Source: Flavobacterium aquariorum
Lineage (GTDB): Bacteria; Bacteroidota; Bacteroidia; Flavobacteriales; Flavobacteriaceae
Assembly (NCBI RefSeq): GCF_003254745.1
Contig: NZ_QKXH01000015.1
Coordinates: 17,010-81,009 of the forward strand
DNA length: 64,000 nt
Direction of reading: 5' to 3'
Each line of letters starts with the position of its first letter. Within the stretch, counting starts at the first letter, position 1. The notes beneath the pieces were generated by a model. It was not told the DNA's origin and did no database searches. It worked only from the letters and a program-made list of their open reading frames with translations. The position numbers and the translations under genes are program-made. Positions 48,835 through 58,920 of the stretch are shown here, piece after piece.

Positions 48835-51732
48835 ATGATGCACAATAAATACCCACTCATGAAATTAAATGGCTTTTTTTTACTGTTTATTTTGATTAAT
48901 CTGCCCTATATTTCTTTGGGACAAGTAAAAAAAATTGGATTGCCACATATTAAGAATTTCAGCAGAACAGAATACAAAGGCGGAACCCAAAATTGGAATA
49001 TCGAGCAAGACAAGAATGGCAATTTATATTTTGCAAACAATAATGGTCTCCTGCAATTTGACGGTTCCGCATGGACCAAATACCCCATGCCAAATGTCAC
49101 ATTTGTTAGATGCCTTAAAATTGATGCTTCAGGCAGAATTTTCGTTGGAGGTTATGATGAATTTGGCTACTTCAAGCCTAACTCAAAAGGAAGGCTAGAA
49201 TACTTTTCTGTTTCCAAACTCGTAAAGAGGGATAATCCAAAAATAATTGATAATATTTGGAAAATTCATTTTTTCAAGGGCGCTGTTTTTTTTCAGTCTT
49301 TCAAAACCACATATATCTTTAAGAATAATAAAGTAAAAGTATTAGAAGCACCGAACAAATTCCAATTTTCATTTCAAGTTAACAATCAGCTCTATTTTCA
49401 AGATCTTTCAATGGGCTTGATGAAGTATAGTAATGGCCAACTTATTCCTTTAAAAGGAACAACCTTTTTGAATAACACAGAAATCTGGGGAATGTTTGCG
49501 ATGCCAAATAATAAAATATTAATTGCAACTTTGGACAAAGGACTCTATTTGTATGATAATGAAAGTATAATTCCATGGGAAACCGAAGCCAACCAATTTG
49601 TTAAAAAAAATAGTTGCTTGGGAGGGTCGATCATTCAAAATGACTACATAGTTCTTAATTCTATTTTGAATGGTATTATTATCTGTGATAGCAATGGAAG
49701 AATAGTTCAACAAATCAACCACAAAAAAGGAATCCAAAATAACACAGTACTTACATCCTTTGTTGACAGTAAAAGCAATCTTTGGTTAGGTCTTGACAAT
49801 GGAATCACTTTTATTAATGAAAATTCCCCCTTTACCTATTTTGGATCTAGTTTTGATTTAAGTACGGTTTATGCGTCGGTTGTCCATAAAGGGAATTTAT
49901 ATGTAGCAACTAATCAAGGTTTATTTTACCATTCTTGGGATCACACCTTTAAAGAAGATACTTTTAAACTTGTAGAAGGAACAACTGGCCAGGCGTGGAA
50001 CATTCAAGTTGTAGATGGAGAACTATTGTGTGCACATAACAGGGGTGCTTTATTAATTGATGGTGGTAAATCATTTAAAACTTTAGACAATGTAGGATAT
50101 TGGATATTCAAACAAATACCGAATCATCCAAATTATTTAATTGGTTCCAATTACAATGGTTTTTCAATATTTGAAAAAAAAGCAAATGGTTGGCAGTTTA
50201 GAAATAAAGTTGGAGGACTTATTAAATCTATTGGCGAATTTGAACTGGACGATAAATCCATTTGGATAAAAAAAGACAATTTAATTCAACAAATGACATT
50301 AACCAAAGATTTAAAACAATTTAAGACCATTAAAACATATCAAAATCTAACGAATACTTCCAAAGGGATTGGAAGTATTCAACAGTTAAAAAACAAAATT
50401 TATTTTCAAACCAATAATCAGTTTTTCAAATATTCCTATGAACAAGAATCATTTTTTGAAGATAAAATGATAACCCGCTTGTTTAAAAACATCCCAAAAG
50501 TCAGTACTTTAAAAGAGGACAGCCAAGGAAATATTTGGTATGTCTTCAATGAATCCTTAGGAGTATTAATGAAAAACAAAGACAATACTTATAAAAATAA
50601 TGCTGCACCATTCTCTAACTTGACTGGTAATCTAGTTTACAACTATTTGTCTATAAACGCGATTAATTCCGAAAATATTTTAATTGGTCTTACTGACGGC
50701 CTTGCTCATTACGATTCCAAACTATTGAATAATTTTGCAAACAAACCAAAAGCTTTTGTAAGAACATTTGCGTTCCCAGGAAATTCTTACATACTGGGAA
50801 ATGGACAAAAAACAATCGAAAAATATGAAGTACCATACTCGTCAAATCAAGTGAAATTTACATTTTCTTCTCCCATCTATGAAAATCTTGAAAATGTCGA
50901 ATTTTCATATCAATTAATAGGCTTTGATGAAAATTGGAGCTCTTGGTCAAATAGTTGGACAAAAGAATACACGAATCTAAAAGAAGGTAATTACATAATG
51001 AAAGTAAAAGTCAGAAACAGTTACGGAATTCAATCTGATGAAACCTCAATTGCTTTCAGAGTATACCCCCCATGGTATAGACATTCTTTAGCCTATTTAT
51101 TTTATCTGTTATTGGCTGCCGGGTGTGTATATTATGTTCGCTTTAGAATCAGGATGAAAATAAGAAAAAACAAACATTTTGAAACACTGGAGCAGCGAAG
51201 ATTATATTTAGAAAAAGAAACGAAAATAAAGCAAGAACAATACGAACTGGAAAAAGAGATTGAAAAATTAGAAAATGAAAAATTGCAAATAAAAATCCTA
51301 TCCAAAGATAAAGAACTAGTTAACAACACTTTACAGGTTGTTAAGAAAAATAAAATATTAAACGGAATCATTCATAAACTCAAAGATATCAACACGAGTT
51401 CATTTGACGAAGCAACAAAGGCTCAATTCACTAAATTAAACAGAAGTATTACCAAAGAAGTGAATACAGACAAAAGTTGGAAGGACCTTGAAAAACACCT
51501 CAAAAATGTACACTTTGATTTCCTGAAAAAATTAAAAGAAAAACACCCTTCAATTTCACCACGAGAAATGGACTTAGCCACTTATTTATTAATGAATATG
51601 TCGACTAAAGAAATTGCTGAATTTATGAATATCTCAACAGGTGGTGTAGAGCTGGCAAGATATAGACTGAGAAAAAAACTAGATCTAAATCAAAAAGAAA
51701 ATTTAATTGGATACTTGATGAGCATCAAATAA
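48835..51732 (+). CDS. Membrane-spanning propeller sensor with LuxR-type HTH, no kinase
   Basis: A 965-residue regulator. It has a signal peptide (about 1-30; a second ATG at 48859 would also give one), then two-component-regulator-type propeller repeats over about 35-660. A Y_Y_Y domain spans ~665-740 (FSYQLIGFDENWSSWSNSWTKEYTNLKEGNY), with one membrane helix at ~750-772. A coiled coil rich in Glu/Lys covers ~775-850, and a LuxR-like HTH ~905-963 (SISPREMDLATYLLMNMSTKEIAEFMNIS). The sensor half matches hybrid two-component systems of glycan loci, but no histidine kinase or receiver is present, so it should act as a one-component membrane regulator. It diverges from susC. Confidence 0.88.
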   Translation: MMHNKYPLMKLNGFFLLFILINLPYISLGQVKKIGLPHIKNFSRTEYKGGTQNWNIEQDKNGNLYFANNNGLLQFDGSAWTKYPMPNVTFVRCLKIDASGRIFVGGYDEFGYFKPNSKGRLEYFSVSKLVKRDNPKIIDNIWKIHFFKGAVFFQSFKTTYIFKNNKVKVLEAPNKFQFSFQVNNQLYFQDLSMGLMKYSNGQLIPLKGTTFLNNTEIWGMFAMPNNKILIATLDKGLYLYDNESIIPWETEANQFVKKNSCLGGSIIQNDYIVLNSILNGIIICDSNGRIVQQINHKKGIQNNTVLTSFVDSKSNLWLGLDNGITFINENSPFTYFGSSFDLSTVYASVVHKGNLYVATNQGLFYHSWDHTFKEDTFKLVEGTTGQAWNIQVVDGELLCAHNRGALLIDGGKSFKTLDNVGYWIFKQIPNHPNYLIGSNYNGFSIFEKKANGWQFRNKVGGLIKSIGEFELDDKSIWIKKDNLIQQMTLTKDLKQFKTIKTYQNLTNTSKGIGSIQQLKNKIYFQTNNQFFKYSYEQESFFEDKMITRLFKNIPKVSTLKEDSQGNIWYVFNESLGVLMKNKDNTYKNNAAPFSNLTGNLVYNYLSINAINSENILIGLTDGLAHYDSKLLNNFANKPKAFVRTFAFPGNSYILGNGQKTIEKYEVPYSSNQVKFTFSSPIYENLENVEFSYQLIGFDENWSSWSNSWTKEYTNLKEGNYIMKVKVRNSYGIQSDETSIAFRVYPPWYRHSLAYLFYLLLAAGCVYYVRFRIRMKIRKNKHFETLEQRRLYLEKETKIKQEQYELEKEIEKLENEKLQIKILSKDKELVNNTLQVVKKNKILNGIIHKLKDINTSSFDEATKAQFTKLNRSITKEVNTDKSWKDLEKHLKNVHFDFLKKLKEKHPSISPREMDLATYLLMNMSTKEIAEFMNISTGGVELARYRLRKKLDLNQKENLIGYLMSIK

Positions 51733-51770
51733 AAAAAGCTCCTTTTAATAAATTCTGAAGGAGCTTTTAA
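51733..51770. terminator. Bidirectional terminator between regulator and murF
   Basis: AAAAGCTCCTT (51734-51744) pairs with AAGGAGCTTTT (51758-51768) and sits between two convergent genes. Confidence 0.75.
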
Positions 51771-51782
51771 ATATTAAAAAAA

Positions 51783-53069
51783 TTATTTTATAAACTCTAA
51801 GGTTCGTTCTAAAGCCATTCCTCTAGAACCTTTAATGAGTATCATATTATTTTCAAACTTTATGTTTTTAATGGAATCCGAAAAAGAATCAAAGTTTTCA
51901 AAGAAAAAGAAGTTTGATTGATTTGTTTTATTCTGATAAAAATCTTTACCTATAAAATAACATGCAATATCATTTTGGTTCATCAATAAATCAACAACCC
52001 CTTTATGCTCCAATAAACTTTCATCACCTAATTCAAACATATCACCCAAGAAAACAATTTTATTCCCTTTGTCCAAAAGTATGAAATTCTCAATGGCAAC
52101 TTTCATGCTGCTAGGATTCGCATTATAAGCATCCAAAATAATTTCATTTGTCCCTTTGGTCATTAATTGTGATCTATTATTTTCAGGAACATAACTTTCC
52201 AGCGCTTGTTTAATATCATTTCCTTTAACACCAAAATAAGTTCCAATAGCAATTGCCGCATTAATATTATTTGCATTATACAAACCAATTAAATGAGTTG
52301 AAATAGTGTATTGGCCGTAGGATACCGAAACAAAAGGATTCGCCTCTATCCTAGCAATATTTACGTTAGCAACATCTTTGCCTATTCCAAAAGAATATGA
52401 TTGCATAGTTTTCGTCTTTTCAACCTGAATAGGATCTTCAAGATTAACAAATGCTAATTTGTCATTATTTGAAAGATAATGATACATTTCACTTTTACCT
52501 TTAATGACACCTTCAACGCCACCAAAGCCTTCAAGATGCGCTTTTCCAAAATTGGTGATGTACCCGTAATCAGGTTGTGCAATATCACATAAAAATTCTA
52601 TCTCTTTTTGATGATTAGCCCCCATTTCAACAATTCCCATTTCAGTTTGGTCATTAAAGGACAATAACGTCAAGGGCACTCCAATATGATTATTTAAATT
52701 CCCAATAGTCGCTTTCGTCTTGAACTTTTTTGAAAGCACGACATTAATCAACTCCTTAGTTGTTGTTTTTCCATTACTCCCGGTAAGGGCAATTATAGGC
52801 AATTTCAAATAGTTCCTATGAAATTTAGCCAATTCCTGCAAAGCAATTAAACTATTTTCAACCAAAACAGTTCTGTCGTCAATGTAATATTCTTTATTAT
52901 CAATTATCACATAGGACGCTCCCTTATCTAGCGCTTCCCTAGCAAATGTATTAGCATCAAAATTATCCCCTTTTATTGCTACAAAAAATGAATTAGACCC
53001 AATTTTACGTGTGTCAATTGAAACAGAATCGCATTTCAAAAACAAACTATGAATGTATTTAATATCCAT
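51783..53069 (-). CDS. murF: UDP-N-acetylmuramoyl-tripeptide--D-alanyl-D-alanine ligase
   Basis: A 428-residue Mur ligase adding D-Ala-D-Ala to the peptidoglycan precursor. The N-domain has SIDTRKIGSNSFFVAIKGDNFDANTFAREALDKGASYVIID. The ATP site is ALTGSNGKTTTKELI (about 93-107) and the family block MGIVEMGANHQKEIEFLCDIAQPDYGYITNFGKAHLEGFGG follows. The C-domain contains ILDAYNANPSSMKVAIENF. It is complete and slightly short, as is usual in Bacteroidetes. gldJ lies upstream on the same strand, separated by a terminator. Confidence 0.95.
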   Translation of the reverse strand: MDIKYIHSLFLKCDSVSIDTRKIGSNSFFVAIKGDNFDANTFAREALDKGASYVIIDNKEYYIDDRTVLVENSLIALQELAKFHRNYLKLPIIALTGSNGKTTTKELINVVLSKKFKTKATIGNLNNHIGVPLTLLSFNDQTEMGIVEMGANHQKEIEFLCDIAQPDYGYITNFGKAHLEGFGGVEGVIKGKSEMYHYLSNNDKLAFVNLEDPIQVEKTKTMQSYSFGIGKDVANVNIARIEANPFVSVSYGQYTISTHLIGLYNANNINAAIAIGTYFGVKGNDIKQALESYVPENNRSQLMTKGTNEIILDAYNANPSSMKVAIENFILLDKGNKIVFLGDMFELGDESLLEHKGVVDLLMNQNDIACYFIGKDFYQNKTNQSNFFFFENFDSFSDSIKNIKFENNMILIKGSRGMALERTLEFIK

Positions 53070-53086
53070 ATAAATATAGTTTAAAA

Positions 53087-53118
53087 AATAAAAGCCCTAA
53101 TGAAAGGGCTTTTATTGT
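53087..53118 (-). terminator. Terminator after gldJ
   Basis: AATAAAAGCCCT (53087-53098) pairs perfectly with AGGGCTTTTATT (53105-53116). It lies between the gldJ stop and murF start, so murF needs its own promoter or read-through. Confidence 0.75.
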
Positions 53119-53134
53119 ATTGTATATAAAAAAA

Positions 53135-54835
53135 TTAATTTCTAGGTGATTTTTTTGTATTTGATTTAGAACCTACTCTAGACATAGCACATCTGAATCC
53201 GATATAATCTGTTGCCATATCTTGAGGAAAGAATCTTCTTTGTGCAGGATCCAACCAATAAGCCCTGTCTCTCCAAGACCCGCCTTTGTAGACACGAACT
53301 GCATCATTTATCAAAGTAGTTCTTTTACTGGACTTGTCATATTTTCTTTCCATGTTTCCTAAACTATCAATTTTAACATTGTGCTTAGGAGCATTGTACA
53401 TAATTTCTTTGTCTGAAGCTTTACCTTTATCAGCATCAGCACCACCAAACTTATAATATTTACTAGATTGCTTATCACCATCTCTGTAATTAATATTATC
53501 ACTTGTACTGAAATTTTGTCTCAAATAAGTTTCATTTTCATCTACTGGAACTTGAGCAATTTCACCAGCTAAATATCTAGGCACTAATTTACCATTACTT
53601 AATGTGTCAAAAACAACATTTTTATTAGTGATGATTTCAATTTTTCCATCTTTACCTATTTTATTTTTGGTATAAACATTACCTCTGAAATAGTTAAAAT
53701 CATTTGTCTCAACATCAACGATAGGTCTGTAAACATCCGCAACCCATTCAGCTACGTTACCTGCCATATCATATAGTCCAAAATCATTTGCTGGATAGCT
53801 TTTTACTGCATTTGTAATATCAGCTCCATCATCAGACCAACCTGCGATTCCGCCGTAATCTCCATTACCTTGTTTGAAGTTAGCCAATTGGAATCCTTTA
53901 TTAGATCTTTTTCCAGAACGAGTGTAACTTCCAGACCAAGGATATTTCTTTTGCCCTTTATATATATTGTATTCTCTTTGACCTACGTCAGCTGCTGCTG
54001 CATATTCCCACTCCGATTCGGTTGGAAGCCTGTATTCAGGTAATAAAATCCCCGATGATCTTTGAGCATATACATTTTTCTCTTCAACCATATTACCATT
54101 TTTGTCTGGTTTCGGCCCCTTTTTAGACGCTCCTTTTCCTTTCAAAAGAATTTCTTCATTTCCTCCGTAAGTCATTGTAGGTGCAGCTAAATATGTTTCG
54201 GAATTAAAATTACTTTCAGCAGAAACATCTAATGTTTTAGCATTTTTCTTCAAATATCCATTTTTCTCTAAAACAGCTTCGTTTACACGATCCGTTCTCC
54301 ACTTACTAAATTCAACAGCCTGAACCCAATTTACACCTACAACAGGATAGTTTGCATAAGCTGGATGTCTTAAGTAGTTATTGGTCATTGTTTCATTATA
54401 ACCCAATCTGTTTCTCCAAACAAGAGTATCGGGCGAAGCTCCTTCGTATATATTTTTATAATTTTCTTCTGTTGGAGGGTAAACCTTTTTCAACCATTCA
54501 AGGTATTCAAGATACATTAAATTGGTAACTTCAGTTTCGTCCATATAGAAAGACATAACATGCTGTTGATTTGGAACATTATTCCAATCATGCATTACAT
54601 CGTCTTGAACCAATCCTCTTGTAAAAGTTCCTCCTTCTACAAATACCAATCCAGGCCCAGTTTCCTGTGTTTTATGTCCAGCTCCTTTTGTAAAACCGCC
54701 TTTAGAACTGCTTACATTCCAACCTGTACCTCTCGAGGCACTTTCGGATTTAGATTTTTTGCTACAACTAGCTAGTCCTAATATTAATGCCAGGGACAGC
54801 ATTATCTTTAAGGGGATAGTTTTATTTACTTTCAT
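53135..54835 (-). CDS. gldJ: Gliding motility lipoprotein GldJ
   Basis: A 566-residue lipoprotein. I use the ATG at 54835 (MKVNKTIPLKIMLSLALILGLASC, Cys24 as lipid anchor); the longer in-frame start at 54874 puts 13 residues before the signal peptide. It carries an FGE-sulfatase/SUMF1-like domain: GPGLVFVEGGTFTRG and MSFYMDETEVTNLMYLEYLEW near the N-terminus, and YRLPTESEWEYAAAA and DMAGNVAEWVADVYRP further on. The end is VYKGGSWRDRAYWLDPAQRRF...YIGFRCAMSRVG. GldJ is needed for gliding and stable type IX secretion in Flavobacterium. The enzyme residues of true FGE are not expected; it is probably structural. It diverges from porU. Confidence 0.93.
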   Translation of the reverse strand: MKVNKTIPLKIMLSLALILGLASCSKKSKSESASRGTGWNVSSSKGGFTKGAGHKTQETGPGLVFVEGGTFTRGLVQDDVMHDWNNVPNQQHVMSFYMDETEVTNLMYLEYLEWLKKVYPPTEENYKNIYEGASPDTLVWRNRLGYNETMTNNYLRHPAYANYPVVGVNWVQAVEFSKWRTDRVNEAVLEKNGYLKKNAKTLDVSAESNFNSETYLAAPTMTYGGNEEILLKGKGASKKGPKPDKNGNMVEEKNVYAQRSSGILLPEYRLPTESEWEYAAAADVGQREYNIYKGQKKYPWSGSYTRSGKRSNKGFQLANFKQGNGDYGGIAGWSDDGADITNAVKSYPANDFGLYDMAGNVAEWVADVYRPIVDVETNDFNYFRGNVYTKNKIGKDGKIEIITNKNVVFDTLSNGKLVPRYLAGEIAQVPVDENETYLRQNFSTSDNINYRDGDKQSSKYYKFGGADADKGKASDKEIMYNAPKHNVKIDSLGNMERKYDKSSKRTTLINDAVRVYKGGSWRDRAYWLDPAQRRFFPQDMATDYIGFRCAMSRVGSKSNTKKSPRN

Positions 54836-54951
54836 AGTTTCTAGTAGGTGATTATTAAAATTTAGGTTGCGCAATGTAATAATTAAACATCAAATCACAA
54901 AACCCTTTTTCAACTTTAATTTGTAATATTTTAACAGCTTTAATAAAAACG

Positions 54952-54981
54952 CAAAAATATATTTTTTATTACACAAAACAA
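54952..54981 (-). promoter_or_regulatory. Promoter of gldJ
   Basis: On the minus strand TATTTTTG (54959-54952) matches TAnnTTTG, with TTG at 54981-54979 giving a 19-base spacer. It would leave a leader of about 110 bases before the chosen ATG. Confidence 0.45.
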
Positions 54982-55051
54982 CGAAAAGAACATTTAATAT
55001 TTTTTATTTACTTTTAGCAATTATTCACAATACACTTCTCCATCAATTCCA

Positions 55052-58000
55052 ATGAAAAAATTCGTATTTTTTTTTATTCTTTTACTGCCAATAATAACTT
55101 TTGCTCAAATAAAAGGAGACCTAAATATCGATTGGATAGAAAACAATACAATAACCTCCAATACGAAGTTTCAAACGCCTAGTTTCAGAGGGAACAGTTA
55201 TTTTTATGACGGGTACAATCAATCTATTTACTGCAATTTAAATCTAAAAACCGGCACAGATTTAGACGAAAAAAGCATTCAGATTTCTAATGTGATATAT
55301 GAATCCATAACACCATCATCTCTGGGTAACTTGAATACCTCTGCTATTCCTTCCACTATAAAAACCACACTTTATACATCAAAATCAAGAAATATTATTC
55401 AAAATTTCCTCAGAATATCACCAATAATAAAAGAGGGTTCTGGCTACAAAAGAATTAAATCCTTTTCATATACTATAAATAATAGTTCTTCAAGAAAAAC
55501 TATTTCGACTAAAAATAAAACGAGTATTACAAATTCAGTTTTGGCCTCGGGGGATTGGTATCGTTTTTATATTGAGAAATCGGGTGTTTACAAAATTTCT
55601 TTAAAATTTTTACAGGACTTAGGATTGAATTTAAATGGCATTGACCCAAAAAGAATTAAGATATATGGTAATGGCGGAAAAATGTTGCCTTTAGCAAATG
55701 AGACTTATTATCCGACAGATTTAACAGAAAATGCAATCCAAATTCAAGGAGAAAACGATGGTGTATTCAATACTGATGATTATATATTATTTTATGGTGA
55801 GGGAATTTATAATTGGAATAACGAAAGTCAAACCAATCTGAATTTATACGATTCAAAATCCTATTATTATGTTACCATAAATGGAGACAATGGAAAGAGA
55901 ATAGTAAATATGTCGCAACCTACCACTTCAAGCACTTTAAACATTTCAACATATGACGATTATCAATTTCATGAAGTCGACTTAACAAATATAGCTCAAG
56001 TTGGTCGACAATGGGTTGGCGAATCATTTGAAATTAACCAAGACCAGGAGTTTACATTTGATTTACCAAATATCGATTCATCAATACCCGTTAAATTAAA
56101 CATCTCACTAGCATCTGCGGCCTATACTCCTACTTCGTTTAAAGTTATAGCCAATGGGCTTGACATAGGTAATGTAGCATTCTCTGCATTAAATACCAAT
56201 TCAGATATACAATATTTTAACGGAGCACTTCCAAACAACACTACTTTTCCAGGCAGCACTAATATAAAAATCAAATTATCCTATAACAACAATGGAGTAC
56301 CCGGATCTAAAGGCTTTCTAGACTACATTCAGTTAAAATCAAAAAGTAAATTACAGGGATTCGGAAAACAATTCCATTTTCAATACGATTTAGCCAACTC
56401 AAGCCTCGGAATTATATCATATGATTTTTCAAACGCCACTACTATTTCTCAAATTTGGGATATAACCGATATTTATAATATCTCTAAAATAGAAAACAGC
56501 AACCAAAGTGCCTTTTCATTCAAAGCAAATCTTGGAGAGCTTAGAAAATATATTGCTGTTGACCCGAATGATTACTATTCCCCATCAAAAGAAAGCAAAC
56601 CAAAAATAGCCAATTCAAATATAAAAGGAACGGTTTTTAAAAACACTCAAGGCCAATTTCAAGATATTGATTACGTAATTATTACACCCGAAATTTTAAG
56701 ACCGCAAGCAGAGAAGCTTGCCAATTTCCATCGAATAAATTCTAATTTAAATATAAAAGTTATTACTCTTGAATCAATCTACCAAGAGTTTGCTTCGGGA
56801 AAACAAGACATTGCAGCGATAAGAAACTGTATTAAATACGTTTACAATAACGCTTCATCTCCAGATAAAAAGGTACGATATGTAAATCTTTTTGGAGACG
56901 CATCATTCGACTATAAAAAAAGAATAACCAACAATACCAATATTGTACCTATATATGAATCTCTAACCAGCAACACTATTGGCGAGGCTTCATTTGCATC
57001 AGATGACTTCTTTGGTCTGATGGATGATTCCGAAGGAAATATTACTACGTTTTATGGAGGAGTAGACATAGCTGTTGGCAGAATGCTAGTCAGCACCAGC
57101 ACACAAGCAGACGAGATGGTCAATAAAGTCGTCGAATATTATGACAAAAAAGCCTACGGAAGCTGGAGAAATAATTACATCACACTTTCTGATGATTCAG
57201 ACAAATCTACTGATACTTCTTTGCAATCAAGACAAAACACGCTTGCTGATGAAATTACCATCCAAAAACCATTTTTGAATGTATCGAAAATATTTTTGGA
57301 CTCTTACACGCAAGAAGCTTCCGCTGGCGGAGAAAGATACCCTAAAGCAAAATCTGAATTTTATAACGAATTTGAAAAAGGTGGATTGGTCTTTAATTAT
57401 TTGGGACATGGTGGAGAAGATGGCTTGGCAAGCGAAAGGCTTTGGGACAAAACAGACAGCCAAAGTCTAAGCAATCAATACAAATACCCATTATTTATTA
57501 CAATTACTTGCGAGTTTTCCCGTTTTGATAACCCCACAAGACCTACCGCTGGAGAATACATTTATTGGAATTCAAAAGGCGGGGCTATTTCTCTAGTATC
57601 TACAATTCGTTCAATTGGACAATTTAGTGCCGAAAATTTCAATGATGTATTTGCAAAAAATCTTTTATCTTATGGTTCTGATCAATACGTTTCAATAGCC
57701 GAAGCCTTAAGAGTTTCTAAAAATGAAAACCCAAATACTGCAACAAACGTAGTCCTTTATCTTGGCGATCCAGCTATATTCCTAGCTATTCCAAAGCCAA
57801 AAGCTGTATTAACCAAAGTGAATGATGTACCCGTAAATCAATCGCTCCCAGATTTCAAATCATTAGCTAAAATGAAAATAACCGGTGAAATAACCGACGA
57901 GAACAATATTCCCATGGCCAATTATAATGGTGTTTTATCAACTATTTTATTTGATAAAAAAATAGCAAAAAGCACCTTAAATAATGACGGATACAGCCCT

Positions 58001-58879
58001 GCAATTAATTTCACTACTCTAGGTGAGGCTATCTTTAGAGGAAATGCATCCGTTACGAATGGCAAATTTGAATACAGCTTTATCGTACCAAAAGACATTC
58101 GGATTCCTTTAGATGCCGGAAAATTAAGTTTTTATGCCCAAAAGAATGAATTACTCGAAGATGTTGCAGGCTACAACACTACAATTAAAGTAGGGGGTGT
58201 AAATGAAAATGCCATTGCAGACAATAATAGTCCAAAAGTGAAGTTATATATGAATGATGAAACTTTTGTGTCCGGCGGTATTACCAATGATTCCCCCATA
58301 TTTATTGCTTATATGGAAGATGAAAGTGGTATCAATACGGCTGGCGGAATTGGTCATGATATTGTAGCTATATTAGACGGTGATGTGAGTAATCCTTTTA
58401 TTTTGAATGATTATTATCAAACTGAACTGGATAATTTCACAAAAGGAAATTTACATTTTCCTTTGCGAAATTTGAAAACTGGTTTACATACCATCACTTA
58501 TACAGTTTGGGATGTTTATAATAATGCCACAACATCAGAAATGCAATTTTTAGTAATTGGAGATGAATCCATTACACTTACAAATGTATTGAACTATCCT
58601 AATCCATGTGTAAATTACACAGAGTTTTGGTTTACTCATAATAAACCAAACGAACCTTTAGAGGTTCAGGTTCAAGTGCTAACAATAACTGGTAAAGTAG
58701 TTTGGACAAAAAATCAAACCATCACTACTCCAGGTTTTTTATCACGAGAGGTGACATGGGATACTCGAGATGATTTTGGAAATAAAATTGGCAAAGGGGT
58801 TTATGTTTACAAATTAACTGTAAAGGCAACCCTCTCTAATAAGAAGATTGAAAAGTTTGAAAAACTTGTGATTCTTTAA
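55052..58879 (+). CDS. porU: Type IX secretion system sortase PorU
   Basis: A 1275-residue C25 (gingipain-like) protease that cleaves the C-terminal signal of T9SS cargo and attaches the proteins to the surface. Signal peptide about 1-18. The catalytic core carries DYVIITPEILRPQAEKLANFHR, then His786 in NYLGHGGEDG and Cys820 in ITITCEFSRFDNP, the expected dyad. The C-terminal ~95 residues (VLNYPNPCVNYTEFWFTHNKP to the end) look like a T9SS CTD, which PorU keeps rather than removes. porV lies 41 bases downstream, and gldJ diverges upstream. Confidence 0.95.
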   Translation: MKKFVFFFILLLPIITFAQIKGDLNIDWIENNTITSNTKFQTPSFRGNSYFYDGYNQSIYCNLNLKTGTDLDEKSIQISNVIYESITPSSLGNLNTSAIPSTIKTTLYTSKSRNIIQNFLRISPIIKEGSGYKRIKSFSYTINNSSSRKTISTKNKTSITNSVLASGDWYRFYIEKSGVYKISLKFLQDLGLNLNGIDPKRIKIYGNGGKMLPLANETYYPTDLTENAIQIQGENDGVFNTDDYILFYGEGIYNWNNESQTNLNLYDSKSYYYVTINGDNGKRIVNMSQPTTSSTLNISTYDDYQFHEVDLTNIAQVGRQWVGESFEINQDQEFTFDLPNIDSSIPVKLNISLASAAYTPTSFKVIANGLDIGNVAFSALNTNSDIQYFNGALPNNTTFPGSTNIKIKLSYNNNGVPGSKGFLDYIQLKSKSKLQGFGKQFHFQYDLANSSLGIISYDFSNATTISQIWDITDIYNISKIENSNQSAFSFKANLGELRKYIAVDPNDYYSPSKESKPKIANSNIKGTVFKNTQGQFQDIDYVIITPEILRPQAEKLANFHRINSNLNIKVITLESIYQEFASGKQDIAAIRNCIKYVYNNASSPDKKVRYVNLFGDASFDYKKRITNNTNIVPIYESLTSNTIGEASFASDDFFGLMDDSEGNITTFYGGVDIAVGRMLVSTSTQADEMVNKVVEYYDKKAYGSWRNNYITLSDDSDKSTDTSLQSRQNTLADEITIQKPFLNVSKIFLDSYTQEASAGGERYPKAKSEFYNEFEKGGLVFNYLGHGGEDGLASERLWDKTDSQSLSNQYKYPLFITITCEFSRFDNPTRPTAGEYIYWNSKGGAISLVSTIRSIGQFSAENFNDVFAKNLLSYGSDQYVSIAEALRVSKNENPNTATNVVLYLGDPAIFLAIPKPKAVLTKVNDVPVNQSLPDFKSLAKMKITGEITDENNIPMANYNGVLSTILFDKKIAKSTLNNDGYSPAINFTTLGEAIFRGNASVTNGKFEYSFIVPKDIRIPLDAGKLSFYAQKNELLEDVAGYNTTIKVGGVNENAIADNNSPKVKLYMNDETFVSGGITNDSPIFIAYMEDESGINTAGGIGHDIVAILDGDVSNPFILNDYYQTELDNFTKGNLHFPLRNLKTGLHTITYTVWDVYNNATTSEMQFLVIGDESITLTNVLNYPNPCVNYTEFWFTHNKPNEPLEVQVQVLTITGKVVWTKNQTITTPGFLSREVTWDTRDDFGNKIGKGVYVYKLTVKATLSNKKIEKFEKLVIL

Positions 58880-58920
58880 TAATATAGTATATTTACCCCA
58901 AATTAATTTTTATTTTAAAA

